The translations under genes and the position numbers were made by a program. Shown piece by piece: positions 16,611 to 25,985 of a stretch of 48,939 nucleotides of DNA. Numbering within the stretch: position 1 is the first letter of the stretch; the number at the start of each line of letters is the position of its first letter. Source of the DNA: an uncultured Spirochaetales bacterium (lineage in GTDB: Bacteria; Spirochaetota; Spirochaetia; Sphaerochaetales; Sphaerochaetaceae); assembly GCA_949283235.1 (NCBI GenBank), contig CASDRY010000011.1, forward strand, positions 1 through 48,939, written 5' to 3'. The notes below the pieces were generated by a model, which saw only the letters and a program-made list of their open reading frames with translations, was not told the origin of the DNA and made no database searches.

Positions 16611-17123
16611 ATGTTGGATATATATAAAATAGGAGACGAAGTACTCACTGAGAAGTGCTCGGATATAAAAGAATTCGATGAAGCTCTTAAGATGCTTTCT
16701 GATGCGATGATCGATACCCTGGAAGAGGCTGATGGTGTTGGGCTTGCTGGTCCTCAGGTTGGGGTTTCGAAGAAAATCTTCGTTGTGCATATCAGAGGGG
16801 AGGAGCCTATTGTCTTCATCAATCCTTCGATAATCTCAACAAGCATCGAAACAGGTGTTTATGAGGAGGGGTGTCTTTCAATTCCTGGTGTATACCATGA
16901 TGTAGTCCGTCCACTGCGAGTAACAGTTCAGGCTCAGGATGTGAAAGGCAAGCCATTCACTATAGAGGCAGATGGACTCCTCGCAAGAGTCATTCAGCAT
17001 GAGAATGATCATCTATATGGTAAACTCTATATAGATCATCTTGATGAAAGGGAAAGGGAGAAGGTTCTTCGCTCCTACGAGAAGAAGAACAGGATAAGAC
17101 GCAAGCAGAAGGCGAGGGTCTGA
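16611..17123 (+). CDS. def: Peptide deformylase
   Basis: The 170-residue metallo-amidase removes the formyl group from nascent proteins. Motif 1 is GVGLAGPQVG (42-51), motif 2 is EEGCLS (C88 metal ligand) and motif 3 is QHENDH (H130, E131, H134). It starts MLDIYKIGDEVL as usual. The ribosome site is poor, and TATACC lies ten bases before the ATG, so a very short leader is likely. The stop overlaps the fmt start (TGATG), coupling the two formyl-Met enzymes. Confidence 0.95.
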   Translation: MLDIYKIGDEVLTEKCSDIKEFDEALKMLSDAMIDTLEEADGVGLAGPQVGVSKKIFVVHIRGEEPIVFINPSIISTSIETGVYEEGCLSIPGVYHDVVRPLRVTVQAQDVKGKPFTIEADGLLARVIQHENDHLYGKLYIDHLDEREREKVLRSYEKKNRIRRKQKARV

Positions 17124-18049
17124 TGAGAATCGTATATGCAGCTACAGGAACAATAGCTATTCCTCTCTTGGAAGCTCTTGCGGAAAGAGGTCTTATCGCA
17201 CTTGTGGTAACAGCCCCAGATGCTCCAGGGAAAAGGGGAAAGACATTGATTCCGTCCCCGGTGAAGGTTCGTGCGCTTGAGCTGGGGCTAGAGGTTTATC
17301 AGCCGGAAAGCATCAAGAAGAATGAGAGGGCGCATATAGCATCGTTTGAGGCTGATACGCTTCTTTCATTCTGCTGTGGCAAGATATTCGGACCGAAATT
17401 CCTCTCGATCTTTAAGGAAACATATAATGTCCATCCATCTCTTCTTCCTCTGTATCGTGGTCCATCGCCTATTTATCAGGCGATAAGAAATGGCGACAGG
17501 GAAACTGGCATATCTCTACAGAAGATAGGGCTAGGAGTTGATGAGGGCGATATCTTCAGCACATTGAGAATATCTCTCGATGGCACTGAAACTGAAGAGA
17601 GCCTTTCTGAGAAGGTTTCGAAGCTTGTTCCTGATTTCGTTCTTCCTGTCCTCCTTGATGAGAATAGGAAAGCTATGAAGCAGGAAGAGGAGCCATCATT
17701 CACATCTTTCATAACAAAAGAAGATGGAAGAATTGATTTCTCTGCTACGGCATTTTCAGTACATTCACAGATAAGGGCATGTTATCCTTGGCCTAAGGCT
17801 TATGCGCTTCTCGATGGCTCTCCTCTGTATTTAACTGGAGTTTATGGAAGTGCCTTTGATATCATCAAAGAAAATCCAGAGGAAAAGCCCGGAACTATAG
17901 TATCATTTGAGAAGGGAAAGGGCCTGAAGATAGCTTTTACAGATGGGTATCTTTATATCAACAAGGTTCTTCCTCCGATGAAGAAGGAGATGGATGCTGC
18001 CTCGTTTATAAATGGCAGACGTGATGTGATAGGGAAGGTTCTTGAATAG
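17123..18049 (+). CDS. fmt: Methionyl-tRNA formyltransferase
   Basis: The 308-residue enzyme formylates Met-tRNAfMet with 10-formyl-THF. The N-terminal domain has the NVHPSLLPLYRGPSPIYQAI motif and GLGVDEGDIF, giving the family's N-H-D catalytic set. The C-terminal OB-like domain (about 205-308) has CYPWPKAYALL. The length is typical. It is translationally coupled to def and followed after nine bases by the patatin gene with its own AGGAGG. Confidence 0.95.
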   Translation: MRIVYAATGTIAIPLLEALAERGLIALVVTAPDAPGKRGKTLIPSPVKVRALELGLEVYQPESIKKNERAHIASFEADTLLSFCCGKIFGPKFLSIFKETYNVHPSLLPLYRGPSPIYQAIRNGDRETGISLQKIGLGVDEGDIFSTLRISLDGTETEESLSEKVSKLVPDFVLPVLLDENRKAMKQEEEPSFTSFITKEDGRIDFSATAFSVHSQIRACYPWPKAYALLDGSPLYLTGVYGSAFDIIKENPEEKPGTIVSFEKGKGLKIAFTDGYLYINKVLPPMKKEMDAASFINGRRDVIGKVLE

Positions 18050-18058
18050 GAGGTTACA

Positions 18059-20230
18059 ATGAAGAAGCGGATTCTTGTTTTCATACTGGTGCTTTTCTCT
18101 CTGCTGAGTCTGCTTCCAGCCTCGATTTTCCGTCCTCGTTTTGCCCTTGTTCTTTCAGGCGGCGGTGCAAAAGGCATTGCTCATATTCCAGTGCTCAAGG
18201 AGCTTGACCGTCGTGGAATCGTCCCTGATATGGTAATCGGGACAAGCATGGGAGCTGTTATTGGGAGCTTGTATGCTGCAGGGTATTCTGGAGAGGAACT
18301 TGAAGAGCTTGTTAAAGATACCGATCTGATGAGTTATTTCCTTCATCTATATGCTGTCCGTGGTTCTGACACGATTCCAAGTCCTTTCACTGATTACGAT
18401 ACTAATCTTCTCACAGTAGAGTTTGGATCTTCTGGTATCGGAGCTTCGAATGGTCTTATCGATGATCAATACATAAATGGATTTCTGCGCCGGCATCTTT
18501 CCAAAGTCCTCTCAGTAAAGGATTTTAATGATCTTTCGATTCCTTTCAGGGCTATCGGAGCTGATATAACGAACAAAAGGAAGGTGGTCTTTTCTTCCGG
18601 TTCTCTCTTTGATGCTGTAAGGGCTTCAATGGCTATTCCTGTAATCTTTGCCCCAGTTCAGCTTGAGGACGGAAGTTTCATCATCGATGGCGGTCTTGAA
18701 GATAATCTTCCGACCGATGTCGCTAGAGATCTCGGTGCTGATATAGTCCTTGCGGTGGACGTGAATGATGCCCGCCATATCCATGGTGACCATGCTAATG
18801 ATATGTCAACGCTCTCCGGGACATTTTCCCAGTTCTCTGATTACCTCACGGAACCAAATTCCATTGCAGGCTATGATGAGGCTGATTGGGTCATTGTCCC
18901 CGATACAGCAGCCTTCTCCTCCATGTCATTCGGTTCTGGAGAAGAGATTCTTGAAACAGGAGAGATTGCGGTTGAGGAGAATCTTGGAGTCTTCGATGAA
19001 ATCGAGAGGAGGCTTGAACGCTGGCTTCCTATGGAGAGGGCTAGCTATAGCTCGATACCAGCCCCTGAGATTGATCATGTAGTAATAGATGATGTCATTC
19101 CATCTTCATCGCTTTCGATGCTGCGCCCATATGAAGGGAGGCTGATGGATTATGAGACTATAACAGAGCTTGAGTCCACTCTTGATGATATTAGGCGGCA
19201 TGAGGGGCTGAAGGCTGTGACATATGAAATCGAGGATGGGGTTATCTACATTAAAGGGGAACGCTATCCATCGCTTTCTGGAAGCATCCATCTTGGTCTC
19301 ACTGGTGGAGTGGGTATCAGATACGATGGTTCGGGAGATAATAAGCCATTCTTCGCCTATACCCCTGATTTCACTATATCTGGGCGTATGGCTATTCTTG
19401 AACGCCTCGATTTCACCTATGGTGTTGTCGTTAATGAGGGAATAACTGTTGAAGCTGGAGTTTCCTATCCATTCCTTTCATCTGCGTTCCTCTATGGAGA
19501 TGCTGGAATAAAGTATGGACAGCAGTCTTATAACTCGATTCCAGGTACAGCGGGGTATACATTCAGCAATGATGTAGGACTCTTTATGAAAACAGGCATT
19601 GGGTATCTTCCTATAAGGAATTTCCGCCTCGATGCTGTCCTTGGTTTTGACTACACTTATCTTGGAAGTGATTTCAATAAACACTTTGTCTATCCATATA
19701 TAGGGCTTGGTTTCGTCTATGATGGTTATGATGGATCAAGTGCTGCTAACAATGGCTTTGAGACAACTGTTACATTTGAATTCGGTGGGGATTTCCCAGA
19801 GCCGGAATTGGCTTACTCCTTCAAGGCTGAGATGTTCGGAAGCTTCGGTCCTACCGATATCTTCAAATTCATCATCTCGGGAGAAACAGCTACTATAAGA
19901 AGAGCAATAGATCTCTCCGATGCCTATGTTTCAACAAATATGGGACTTACAGCTTCTGATTACCTCTATCTGATGGGTGGTATACGTCTGCCTCTTCCTC
20001 TATCAATCTTTGTCGATGCCGGTATTTTCTTCGAGATGTTCGGCGGAGAGCATGATGATATGGCTATTACAAGGGATCTGATTCCATACTCAGAGCTTTC
20101 CCTTGATAGAAATCAGATGGATATAGGAGGCTATGTAGGAGTTGGAGTTGCTACCTCCTTCGGTCAGATTACTGCAGCTCTTCATATCTCCATGACTCCA
20201 AGGGTTTCATTCATGATTGGAATTGAATGA
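18059..20230 (+). CDS. Patatin-like phospholipase with POTRA and outer-membrane barrel (type Vd-like)
   Basis: The 723-residue protein has four parts in order. A signal peptide covers 1-21. The patatin lipase domain (26-300) has oxyanion GGGAKG (34-39), nucleophile S63 in GTSMG and catalytic D210 in DGG. A POTRA-like segment covers about 330-410. The rest is a long beta-rich C-terminus with alternating aromatic strands consistent with an Omp85-type barrel. This is the PlpD/FplA (type Vd) architecture and length. The passenger is expected to hydrolyse phospholipids at the cell surface or be released. It sits directly behind def-fmt. Confidence 0.88.
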   Translation: MKKRILVFILVLFSLLSLLPASIFRPRFALVLSGGGAKGIAHIPVLKELDRRGIVPDMVIGTSMGAVIGSLYAAGYSGEELEELVKDTDLMSYFLHLYAVRGSDTIPSPFTDYDTNLLTVEFGSSGIGASNGLIDDQYINGFLRRHLSKVLSVKDFNDLSIPFRAIGADITNKRKVVFSSGSLFDAVRASMAIPVIFAPVQLEDGSFIIDGGLEDNLPTDVARDLGADIVLAVDVNDARHIHGDHANDMSTLSGTFSQFSDYLTEPNSIAGYDEADWVIVPDTAAFSSMSFGSGEEILETGEIAVEENLGVFDEIERRLERWLPMERASYSSIPAPEIDHVVIDDVIPSSSLSMLRPYEGRLMDYETITELESTLDDIRRHEGLKAVTYEIEDGVIYIKGERYPSLSGSIHLGLTGGVGIRYDGSGDNKPFFAYTPDFTISGRMAILERLDFTYGVVVNEGITVEAGVSYPFLSSAFLYGDAGIKYGQQSYNSIPGTAGYTFSNDVGLFMKTGIGYLPIRNFRLDAVLGFDYTYLGSDFNKHFVYPYIGLGFVYDGYDGSSAANNGFETTVTFEFGGDFPEPELAYSFKAEMFGSFGPTDIFKFIISGETATIRRAIDLSDAYVSTNMGLTASDYLYLMGGIRLPLPLSIFVDAGIFFEMFGGEHDDMAITRDLIPYSELSLDRNQMDIGGYVGVGVATSFGQITAALHISMTPRVSFMIGIE

Positions 20231-20318
20231 AATTGTGCAGAACTTGGGTATTTTTCTGAAAAATTGTTTCTTGAGATAGTAATATCTGGGAGATTAATAT
20301 TGATAGGCAGGAGTAATC

Positions 20319-23141
20319 ATGAAGACTGGAAAGTTTGTAGTTATCCTGCTTTTGGCAGCGACAATGGCACTTAATGCCGCTGCATCTGGAGATCCTGCAT
20401 ACAACCCGGCAACAGAACCAAGGCCTGAGGGTGCAGGAGTTTTCGATTATGTACCTCGCGATGGGGTTCAGCATCCAGAGACAGCTGCTGAATTCAATAA
20501 CATCCCTACAGTCACTTCTCTTCCTTCTCTTTTGGGTGAGAATGTTTATAAGGGAATTAATGTTGCAACAGGTGCATCGGTTACAAAGGAAGAGCTTCTC
20601 AAGGAGAACTCTGTTGTCATAACAGCATATGGTGCTGAAGAAGGCTATGATGCAGATGCTGTTAAGAATACGGATGCTATCAACGCAGCTATTGCTGATA
20701 TGGCAGCAGCCGGTGGTGGTACAGTTATAGTTCCTGACGGAATCTATAAGATGTACACAATCGTGCTTCAGAGCAATGTGAACATCTTCCTTGAAGATGA
20801 AGCCATAATCGTTGGTGCTCGTCCAGGGCTTGATGGCGGCAACTACCTTGAGCCAGAGGTTAATATCTACTTCGGTCTTCAGGACCATGGCCATTCATAC
20901 CTCAGAAACAGCATGATCTACGGAAAGGAAGTAGAGAATGTAATGATCTATGGCGAAGGAATGATTTCCGGTAGCTATGTAGATAAGAGAGGCTATACAT
21001 ACTTCACAGTATCGAGAAGAGACCCTGCAAATCCTGAGCTCAGAACGGATCCAGGTTATGTAGGTAACTGGGAGAACCCTGATGATATCGATAGCCTCGA
21101 TGATCAGGGATGGCATTTCTTCCTCTATGAGCAGCCAATCTGGAACAACGCTTCCAAGGGAATTGCTCTCATCGATTCGAAGAACATCGTTTTCAGTGGC
21201 TTTGATATGAGGGAAGCCGGACACTTTGCTATTATCACAACAGGCTGCAGCAATATCCTCTTTGAGAACATGGTCATTGATACAAACCGTGATGGTATGG
21301 ACATCGATGGAACAAGCAATGTGACAGTCCGCAACTGCTGGGTCAATGCTCCTCTCGATGATGCTATCTGTCTCAAGGCTTCTTTCGGTTCCGGCCGTCT
21401 TGATATCACACAGAATGTTCTTATCTACAACTGTGTAATAAGCGGCTATGATGCTGGTTCTGTTCTTGAAGCAACATTCTCCGAGAACAGACTTGAATCC
21501 GCTGCTGATGATATCAGAGGAACAAATGGAAGACTCAAGCTTGGAACAGAGGCAACAGGTGGTTTTGACAGAGTCACTATAGCTAATGTTCTCTTCTCGC
21601 ATAGCGAAGGTCTTAACCTTGAGTGTGTTGACTGCTCAAGCCTTACCAACATCATCGCAACTGATCTTTATATGACAGATGTTGTTGATTCCCCTGTTTA
21701 TATTCAGGTTGGAGACAGAGGCAGATACCCTGTTACAGGTCATTCGACAAGTGAGGAAGTCTATCCTGAGAATAGTGTTCGCAAGGATAATTCCGAGTAT
21801 GTTCTTCCTAATATCCCTGGAAAGTACCATACATTCCCCGCGATGCGCTATGCTCCTGCGACAAACTATGAGTATGTGACTGTAGCAGATGAAAGCGAGT
21901 TCAAGAGACCAGTTGCTGCCGATCCTATCTACATTAACTGGACTAATATCTACACCGATCCGGATACTGGAAAGAACTACGGATACAGATGGGATGCTTC
22001 CAGAAATGAGTATGTAGTCGATTGGGGCAATCAGCTGACAGATCAGGAGCTTTACGGCTATGGCAATGCCCTTGGTGGACCTTTTGCGGTTGTTGAGGAT
22101 ATCTATATCGGAAACCTCAAGGCTGTTGATGTAAATCCACGCTACCCGATTGAGATTGTAGGTCTTGTCTCCAGCAAGGTACAGAATGTCGTGCTTGAGA
22201 ATATCGATGTGACATACCGCGGTGGCCTTACTCTCGAGGATGCTGCAGAGCAGAGACAGATCAGAAGCACATGGACATTCACAGAAGATCATTCCCCTGT
22301 ATATTCACAGCAGTTCGGATGGCTTGCTGCACAGGCTGGACTTATTCCGAGAATGCAGTGGGATGCTGAGAATGGTGGATGGATTGAGAGTCCATACAAT
22401 GTACCAGAGCTTGTTCGTGACTATCCAGAGCCTGCACATTTCGGAATCCTTCCTGCATATGGTCTTTATGCGCGCCATGTTGATGGTCTTGAGCTAAGGA
22501 ATGTAAAGCTTGGCTATAGCTATATAGAGACACGTCCTGCTGTCGTTCTTGATGATGTAAGCGATGTAACAATTGATGAGAGTTCTGATTTCATGTCAGA
22601 TCCATCAACTACTGATGTCGTGCTTGTCGAGCAGAACTATAAGAGAAGAACAGGTTATGAATTCGTTCCAGATGAGCCATATTTCTCGACTTCTGTAACT
22701 GACTTCACCATCTCTGATAACCACAGTGTATCAACAGTGGCTGTTAACGCTCCAGAGCCGGGAACTCCTGCAGATAGTCTTTACAGTTATCCTACAGATC
22801 CTATTGCTGATGAGGAGTTTGTAAAGGCATACCTCGAGGAGGGTAGGGAGATTCCAAGAACAGTATGGAGACCATTCTTCGCTCCTATAAAGGATGCTGA
22901 GGCAGCTGCAGGGGACACAGTAGAGATTGCAATCGGATACTATAACCCAGCAGATGCAACAGGAACTATCTATCCTGTAGAGCTTACAGCTGTGTCTCTT
23001 CCAGAGGGTGCAGTATTCTCTGATGGCGTTCTTACATGGGCTATTCCTGAGGGAACTCCTAGTGGTGATTATCCTGCAGTATTCAACCTCACAGATGGAT
23101 TGAGTTCTGTTTCCAAGACTGTAGTAATTACAGTTGACTGA
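20319..23141 (+). CDS. Secreted GH28-like right-handed beta-helix glycosidase
   Basis: The 940-residue protein starts with a type I signal peptide (MKTGKFVVILLLAATMALNA, cleavage near AAA-SG). A pectate-lyase/GH28 parallel beta-helix covers about 95-480, with NRDGMDID (D325, D328), LDDAICLK (D347, D348) and RLKLGTEATGG (R405, K407). These correspond to the polygalacturonase motifs. The GHG motif is replaced by GYDAGSVLEATF, as in a broad subgroup of GH28 relatives. Extra beta-helix or beta-sandwich regions follow. A C-terminal He_PIG/Ig-like domain (about 855-940) may aid binding. It probably degrades pectin-like or other polyuronic polysaccharides; exact specificity is unknown. A CAGGAG site precedes the ATG. 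Confidence 0.85.
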   Translation: MKTGKFVVILLLAATMALNAAASGDPAYNPATEPRPEGAGVFDYVPRDGVQHPETAAEFNNIPTVTSLPSLLGENVYKGINVATGASVTKEELLKENSVVITAYGAEEGYDADAVKNTDAINAAIADMAAAGGGTVIVPDGIYKMYTIVLQSNVNIFLEDEAIIVGARPGLDGGNYLEPEVNIYFGLQDHGHSYLRNSMIYGKEVENVMIYGEGMISGSYVDKRGYTYFTVSRRDPANPELRTDPGYVGNWENPDDIDSLDDQGWHFFLYEQPIWNNASKGIALIDSKNIVFSGFDMREAGHFAIITTGCSNILFENMVIDTNRDGMDIDGTSNVTVRNCWVNAPLDDAICLKASFGSGRLDITQNVLIYNCVISGYDAGSVLEATFSENRLESAADDIRGTNGRLKLGTEATGGFDRVTIANVLFSHSEGLNLECVDCSSLTNIIATDLYMTDVVDSPVYIQVGDRGRYPVTGHSTSEEVYPENSVRKDNSEYVLPNIPGKYHTFPAMRYAPATNYEYVTVADESEFKRPVAADPIYINWTNIYTDPDTGKNYGYRWDASRNEYVVDWGNQLTDQELYGYGNALGGPFAVVEDIYIGNLKAVDVNPRYPIEIVGLVSSKVQNVVLENIDVTYRGGLTLEDAAEQRQIRSTWTFTEDHSPVYSQQFGWLAAQAGLIPRMQWDAENGGWIESPYNVPELVRDYPEPAHFGILPAYGLYARHVDGLELRNVKLGYSYIETRPAVVLDDVSDVTIDESSDFMSDPSTTDVVLVEQNYKRRTGYEFVPDEPYFSTSVTDFTISDNHSVSTVAVNAPEPGTPADSLYSYPTDPIADEEFVKAYLEEGREIPRTVWRPFFAPIKDAEAAAGDTVEIAIGYYNPADATGTIYPVELTAVSLPEGAVFSDGVLTWAIPEGTPSGDYPAVFNLTDGLSSVSKTVVITVD

Positions 23142-23158
23142 TAAAAAGCTCATTCATA

Positions 23159-23191
23159 GAGCCATTGTCTGTTATGGGCAATGGCTCTTTT
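23159..23191 (+). terminator. Intrinsic terminator after the GH28-like gene
   Basis: A 9-bp stem (GAGCCATTG 23159-23167 / CAATGGCTC 23179-23187) is followed by TTTT. It lies directly before the next promoter's TATAAT. Confidence 0.85.
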
Positions 23192-23195
23192 GCTG

Positions 23196-23207
23196 TATAA
23201 TCAAGGC
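23196..23207 (+). promoter_or_regulatory. -10 of leaderless GH43 transcript
   Basis: A perfect TATAAT (23196-23201) is followed by six bases and the ATG at 23208, with no Shine-Dalgarno sequence. The -35 is weak (TTATGG at 23172-23177, 18-base spacing). Confidence 0.55.
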
Positions 23208-24659
23208 ATGATACATAACCCTATAATTCCTGGTTTCAATCCTGATCCTTCCATCACCTTTGATGGCAAGAGATACATCATCGCAACATCTACATTCGAG
23301 TACTATCCTGGAGTTGCTTTATATACATCCTCAGATCTTTCTTCCTGGAAATATGAGACTTCCGTAATGACCTCTTCCAATGGGTTTTCACTTGAAGGGG
23401 TGAAGAACAGCAGTGGATTATATGCGGCAACAATACGCTTCCATAATGGGAAATACTACATGGTGACAACCAACAAAAATGGTTTCGGAAATTTCGTGTC
23501 TCATTCATCTTCCCTTCATGGGCCTTGGAGCGAGGCTCTGTTTATCAGCAAGGATGGAATAGATCCGAGTCTTCTTTTCCTCCCTGATGGAAGATGTTTT
23601 TATACTCAGAATGGGAAGGGTGGGCTTTTCGGAGCTTTTATAGATCCTGATAGCGGAAAGCTTCTTGAACCTCTTCGTCTTATCTCACCAGGTATTTCAG
23701 GTGTAGCTACAGAAGCTCCTCATATTTATATGAAAGATGGTCTTTACTACCTTGTATTTGCAGAAGGTGGAACAGAGTATGGGCATCATGCTCCTGTAGG
23801 ACGTTCTGAATCAATCTATGGACCATATGAATTGAGACTTGATCCGATTCTTTCCCATACAGACAGAAAGGGGCATGAAATACAGGCAACAGGACATGCT
23901 GATTTACTGGAACTTGAAGATGGTAGATGGATAGCTGTCTTTCTTGGAATAAGGGTTCCGGGAAGAGCACATTTACATAATCTTGGACGTGAGACATTCC
24001 TTGCAGATGTTACCTGGAAAGATGGCTGGCCTGTTATAGGGAAGAATGGAAGGGTAGAACTGGAGGAGGAGTCCTCTATTGAGACTGTTCCTATGGAAAA
24101 GGAGTATGTCAGATTTGATGAGGATTTATCATCTCGTCCTGTTCTTCGTGTCAGAGCGGAGAATGCATCAGACTATGATGTTTGTGAAGGCTCTCTGATG
24201 ATACATGGTAAGGATGCCCTTTCTGCAGAGTTCGGAGAACCGAGACTGCTGCTGCTTCGTCAGACATCTTTTGATTCTGTATTCAAAGCAACGCTCAGAA
24301 CAGATGGGACTCTCACAGGAAAAGCCGGTATCACAGTGTTCTACAATAGTGATTACCATGCAGATTTATTTGTGGAAAGAGATGGAGCTGAGCTGAAGAT
24401 TTCCTTCAGAAGGAAAATCCATGATCTTGAGACGATTGTATCTGTAAAGACTCTTCCTTCGGCCTCTTCCATATCTCTTTCAGTACAGAGTGATAAAGAG
24501 TGGTATAGATTCTTCGCAGATGACGTTGAGATAGGTAAGGCATCAAGCGCTTCCTTCTCAACAGAAGGAACTATGTACATGACATTCACTGGTACTCTCA
24601 TTGGTATATTCGCAGAGGAAGGAGATGGCATATTTCAGGATGGATTTGGGTTTATTTGA
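23208..24659 (+). CDS. GH43 glycosidase (xylosidase/arabinofuranosidase type)
   Basis: The 483-residue protein lacks a signal peptide, so it acts in the cytoplasm on imported oligosaccharides. Its five-bladed propeller starts with NPIIPGFNPDPSI, base D13. The second carboxylate is D119 (DGIDPSLLF) and the acid is E169 (ATEAPHIY). A C-terminal beta-sandwich (about 300-483) is typical of GH43 xylan beta-xylosidases and arabinofuranosidases, though this protein is slightly shorter. The ATG at 23208 is chosen because it starts at the conserved motif; an upstream in-frame ATG at 23181 lies inside the preceding terminator and promoter. Confidence 0.9.
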   Translation: MIHNPIIPGFNPDPSITFDGKRYIIATSTFEYYPGVALYTSSDLSSWKYETSVMTSSNGFSLEGVKNSSGLYAATIRFHNGKYYMVTTNKNGFGNFVSHSSSLHGPWSEALFISKDGIDPSLLFLPDGRCFYTQNGKGGLFGAFIDPDSGKLLEPLRLISPGISGVATEAPHIYMKDGLYYLVFAEGGTEYGHHAPVGRSESIYGPYELRLDPILSHTDRKGHEIQATGHADLLELEDGRWIAVFLGIRVPGRAHLHNLGRETFLADVTWKDGWPVIGKNGRVELEEESSIETVPMEKEYVRFDEDLSSRPVLRVRAENASDYDVCEGSLMIHGKDALSAEFGEPRLLLLRQTSFDSVFKATLRTDGTLTGKAGITVFYNSDYHADLFVERDGAELKISFRRKIHDLETIVSVKTLPSASSISLSVQSDKEWYRFFADDVEIGKASSASFSTEGTMYMTFTGTLIGIFAEEGDGIFQDGFGFI

Positions 24660-24729
24660 TGAAGATTATAGAAAATAATCCGATAAACCTTATCAACTTT
24701 TGAAGTTTGTAGGAAAATTCAATATAAAC

Positions 24730-24758
24730 TTTAAAAATTTTTGATTTATATGTAAAAT
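24730..24758 (+). promoter_or_regulatory. Leaderless promoter of the DUF4143 gene
   Basis: TTTAAA (24730-24735), a 17-base spacer and TAAAAT (24753-24758) are followed by six bases and the ATG at 24765. The gap 24660-24764 is strongly AT-rich and has no ribosome site. Confidence 0.55.
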
Positions 24759-24764
24759 ATCCAT

Positions 24765-25985
24765 ATGAAGATAAATAGACCCATCTATATTGAGCAGTTG
24801 CTGAAGTTGGCAGATATACCCTTGGTAAAGATAATCACTGGGGTAAGGCGTTCTGGAAAATCGACCCTTCTTTCTCTTCTTGCAGAAGCGCTTATCAAAA
24901 AAGGAATTGATAAGGATAGAGTTATTTACAGGAGATATACTTCATTCAAGGATGCAGAGATAAACGATAGTCTTTCCATGTATAAGGATATACAGGAGAT
25001 TACGAAGGGAAAGGGCAAGTGTTATCTTCTCCTTGATGAAGTTCAGGAAATCGAAGGATGGGAAAAGGTTGTTAACTCTTTATTCGAGGATGATGGTCAT
25101 AGCCTTTTTGTGACAGGTTCCAACTCAAAACTTCTCTCAGGAGAGCTTTCGACCTATCTTTCTGGACGATATATAGAAATACCTGTTTATCCTCTTTCCT
25201 TCGCAGAATTCAGAGTTTTCAGAAATGAGATAGGATTAGGTACTGATACAATCCATGACTATATCATTTCTGGAGGTTTTCCTATTCTGTCAACTGGAGA
25301 GTTTGATGATGATACTGCACATCAAATCCTATATGGAATTTACACTTCTATTGTAATCCGTGACATCCAGCGCCGTCATAAGATATCGAATTTCGATCTT
25401 TTTACAAGAGTTGTTTATTTTGTTGTTGATAACATGGGTAAAACATTTTCAGCTTCTTCTGTTATAAAGTTTCTGAAAGGGCAGGGAAGAGTACAGAATG
25501 TTGAGCAGATTTATGATTATCTGAAATGGCTGGAAGAAGCTTTTGTCATTTATAAATGTCAGCGATATGATGTGAGAGGAAGAGAAGTTCTTGCAACGCA
25601 GGAAAAGTATTATCTTGCAGACCATTCTCTTATCTATGGATTGAGAGGCTTCAGAGGTACAGATGTTGCTGCGATAATAGAAAACATTGTTTATATCGAG
25701 CTTCGTCGCCGTGGATACAAGGTATATGTCGGCAAGCTTTATGACAAGGAAATTGACTTTGTAGCTGAAAAGGAAGGAGGGAAGGAAAGACTGTATGTTC
25801 AGGTATGCAGGACTATGCCAGAATCTTCTGATAGGGAAATTTCTAATCTGAAAGCGATAAAAGATAATTATCCGAAGCTTGTCATCGTGCTTGATGATTA
25901 CGCTTCGGATAATTTCGATGGCATAAGGATAATTCCTTTAGCCTCTTTCCTGATGATTAACCATTCAGTTCAGAACCAAGCTTGA
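24765..25985 (+). CDS. AAA ATPase with DUF4143 domain
   Basis: The 406-residue protein has Walker A GVRRSGKST (27-35), Walker B LLLDEVQE (about 88-95) and the sensor segment TGSNSKLLSGELSTYLSGRY. The C-terminal half is the DUF4143 nuclease-like domain with IENIVYIELRRRGYKVYVGK and IDFVAEKEGG. This family is very common in gut anaerobes, usually as variable accessory genes of unknown role. The 3' end overlaps the convergent oxidoreductase gene by 29 bases. The start has leaderless geometry. Confidence 0.9.
   Translation: MKINRPIYIEQLLKLADIPLVKIITGVRRSGKSTLLSLLAEALIKKGIDKDRVIYRRYTSFKDAEINDSLSMYKDIQEITKGKGKCYLLLDEVQEIEGWEKVVNSLFEDDGHSLFVTGSNSKLLSGELSTYLSGRYIEIPVYPLSFAEFRVFRNEIGLGTDTIHDYIISGGFPILSTGEFDDDTAHQILYGIYTSIVIRDIQRRHKISNFDLFTRVVYFVVDNMGKTFSASSVIKFLKGQGRVQNVEQIYDYLKWLEEAFVIYKCQRYDVRGREVLATQEKYYLADHSLIYGLRGFRGTDVAAIIENIVYIELRRRGYKVYVGKLYDKEIDFVAEKEGGKERLYVQVCRTMPESSDREISNLKAIKDNYPKLVIVLDDYASDNFDGIRIIPLASFLMINHSVQNQA

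Noticed and set aside
20211-22292. Long minus-strand ORFs antisense to the GH28-like gene (227, 235 and 218 codons)
   Set aside because: They are cysteine- and isoleucine-rich shadows of a strongly coding opposite strand, have no ribosome sites and resemble no family.
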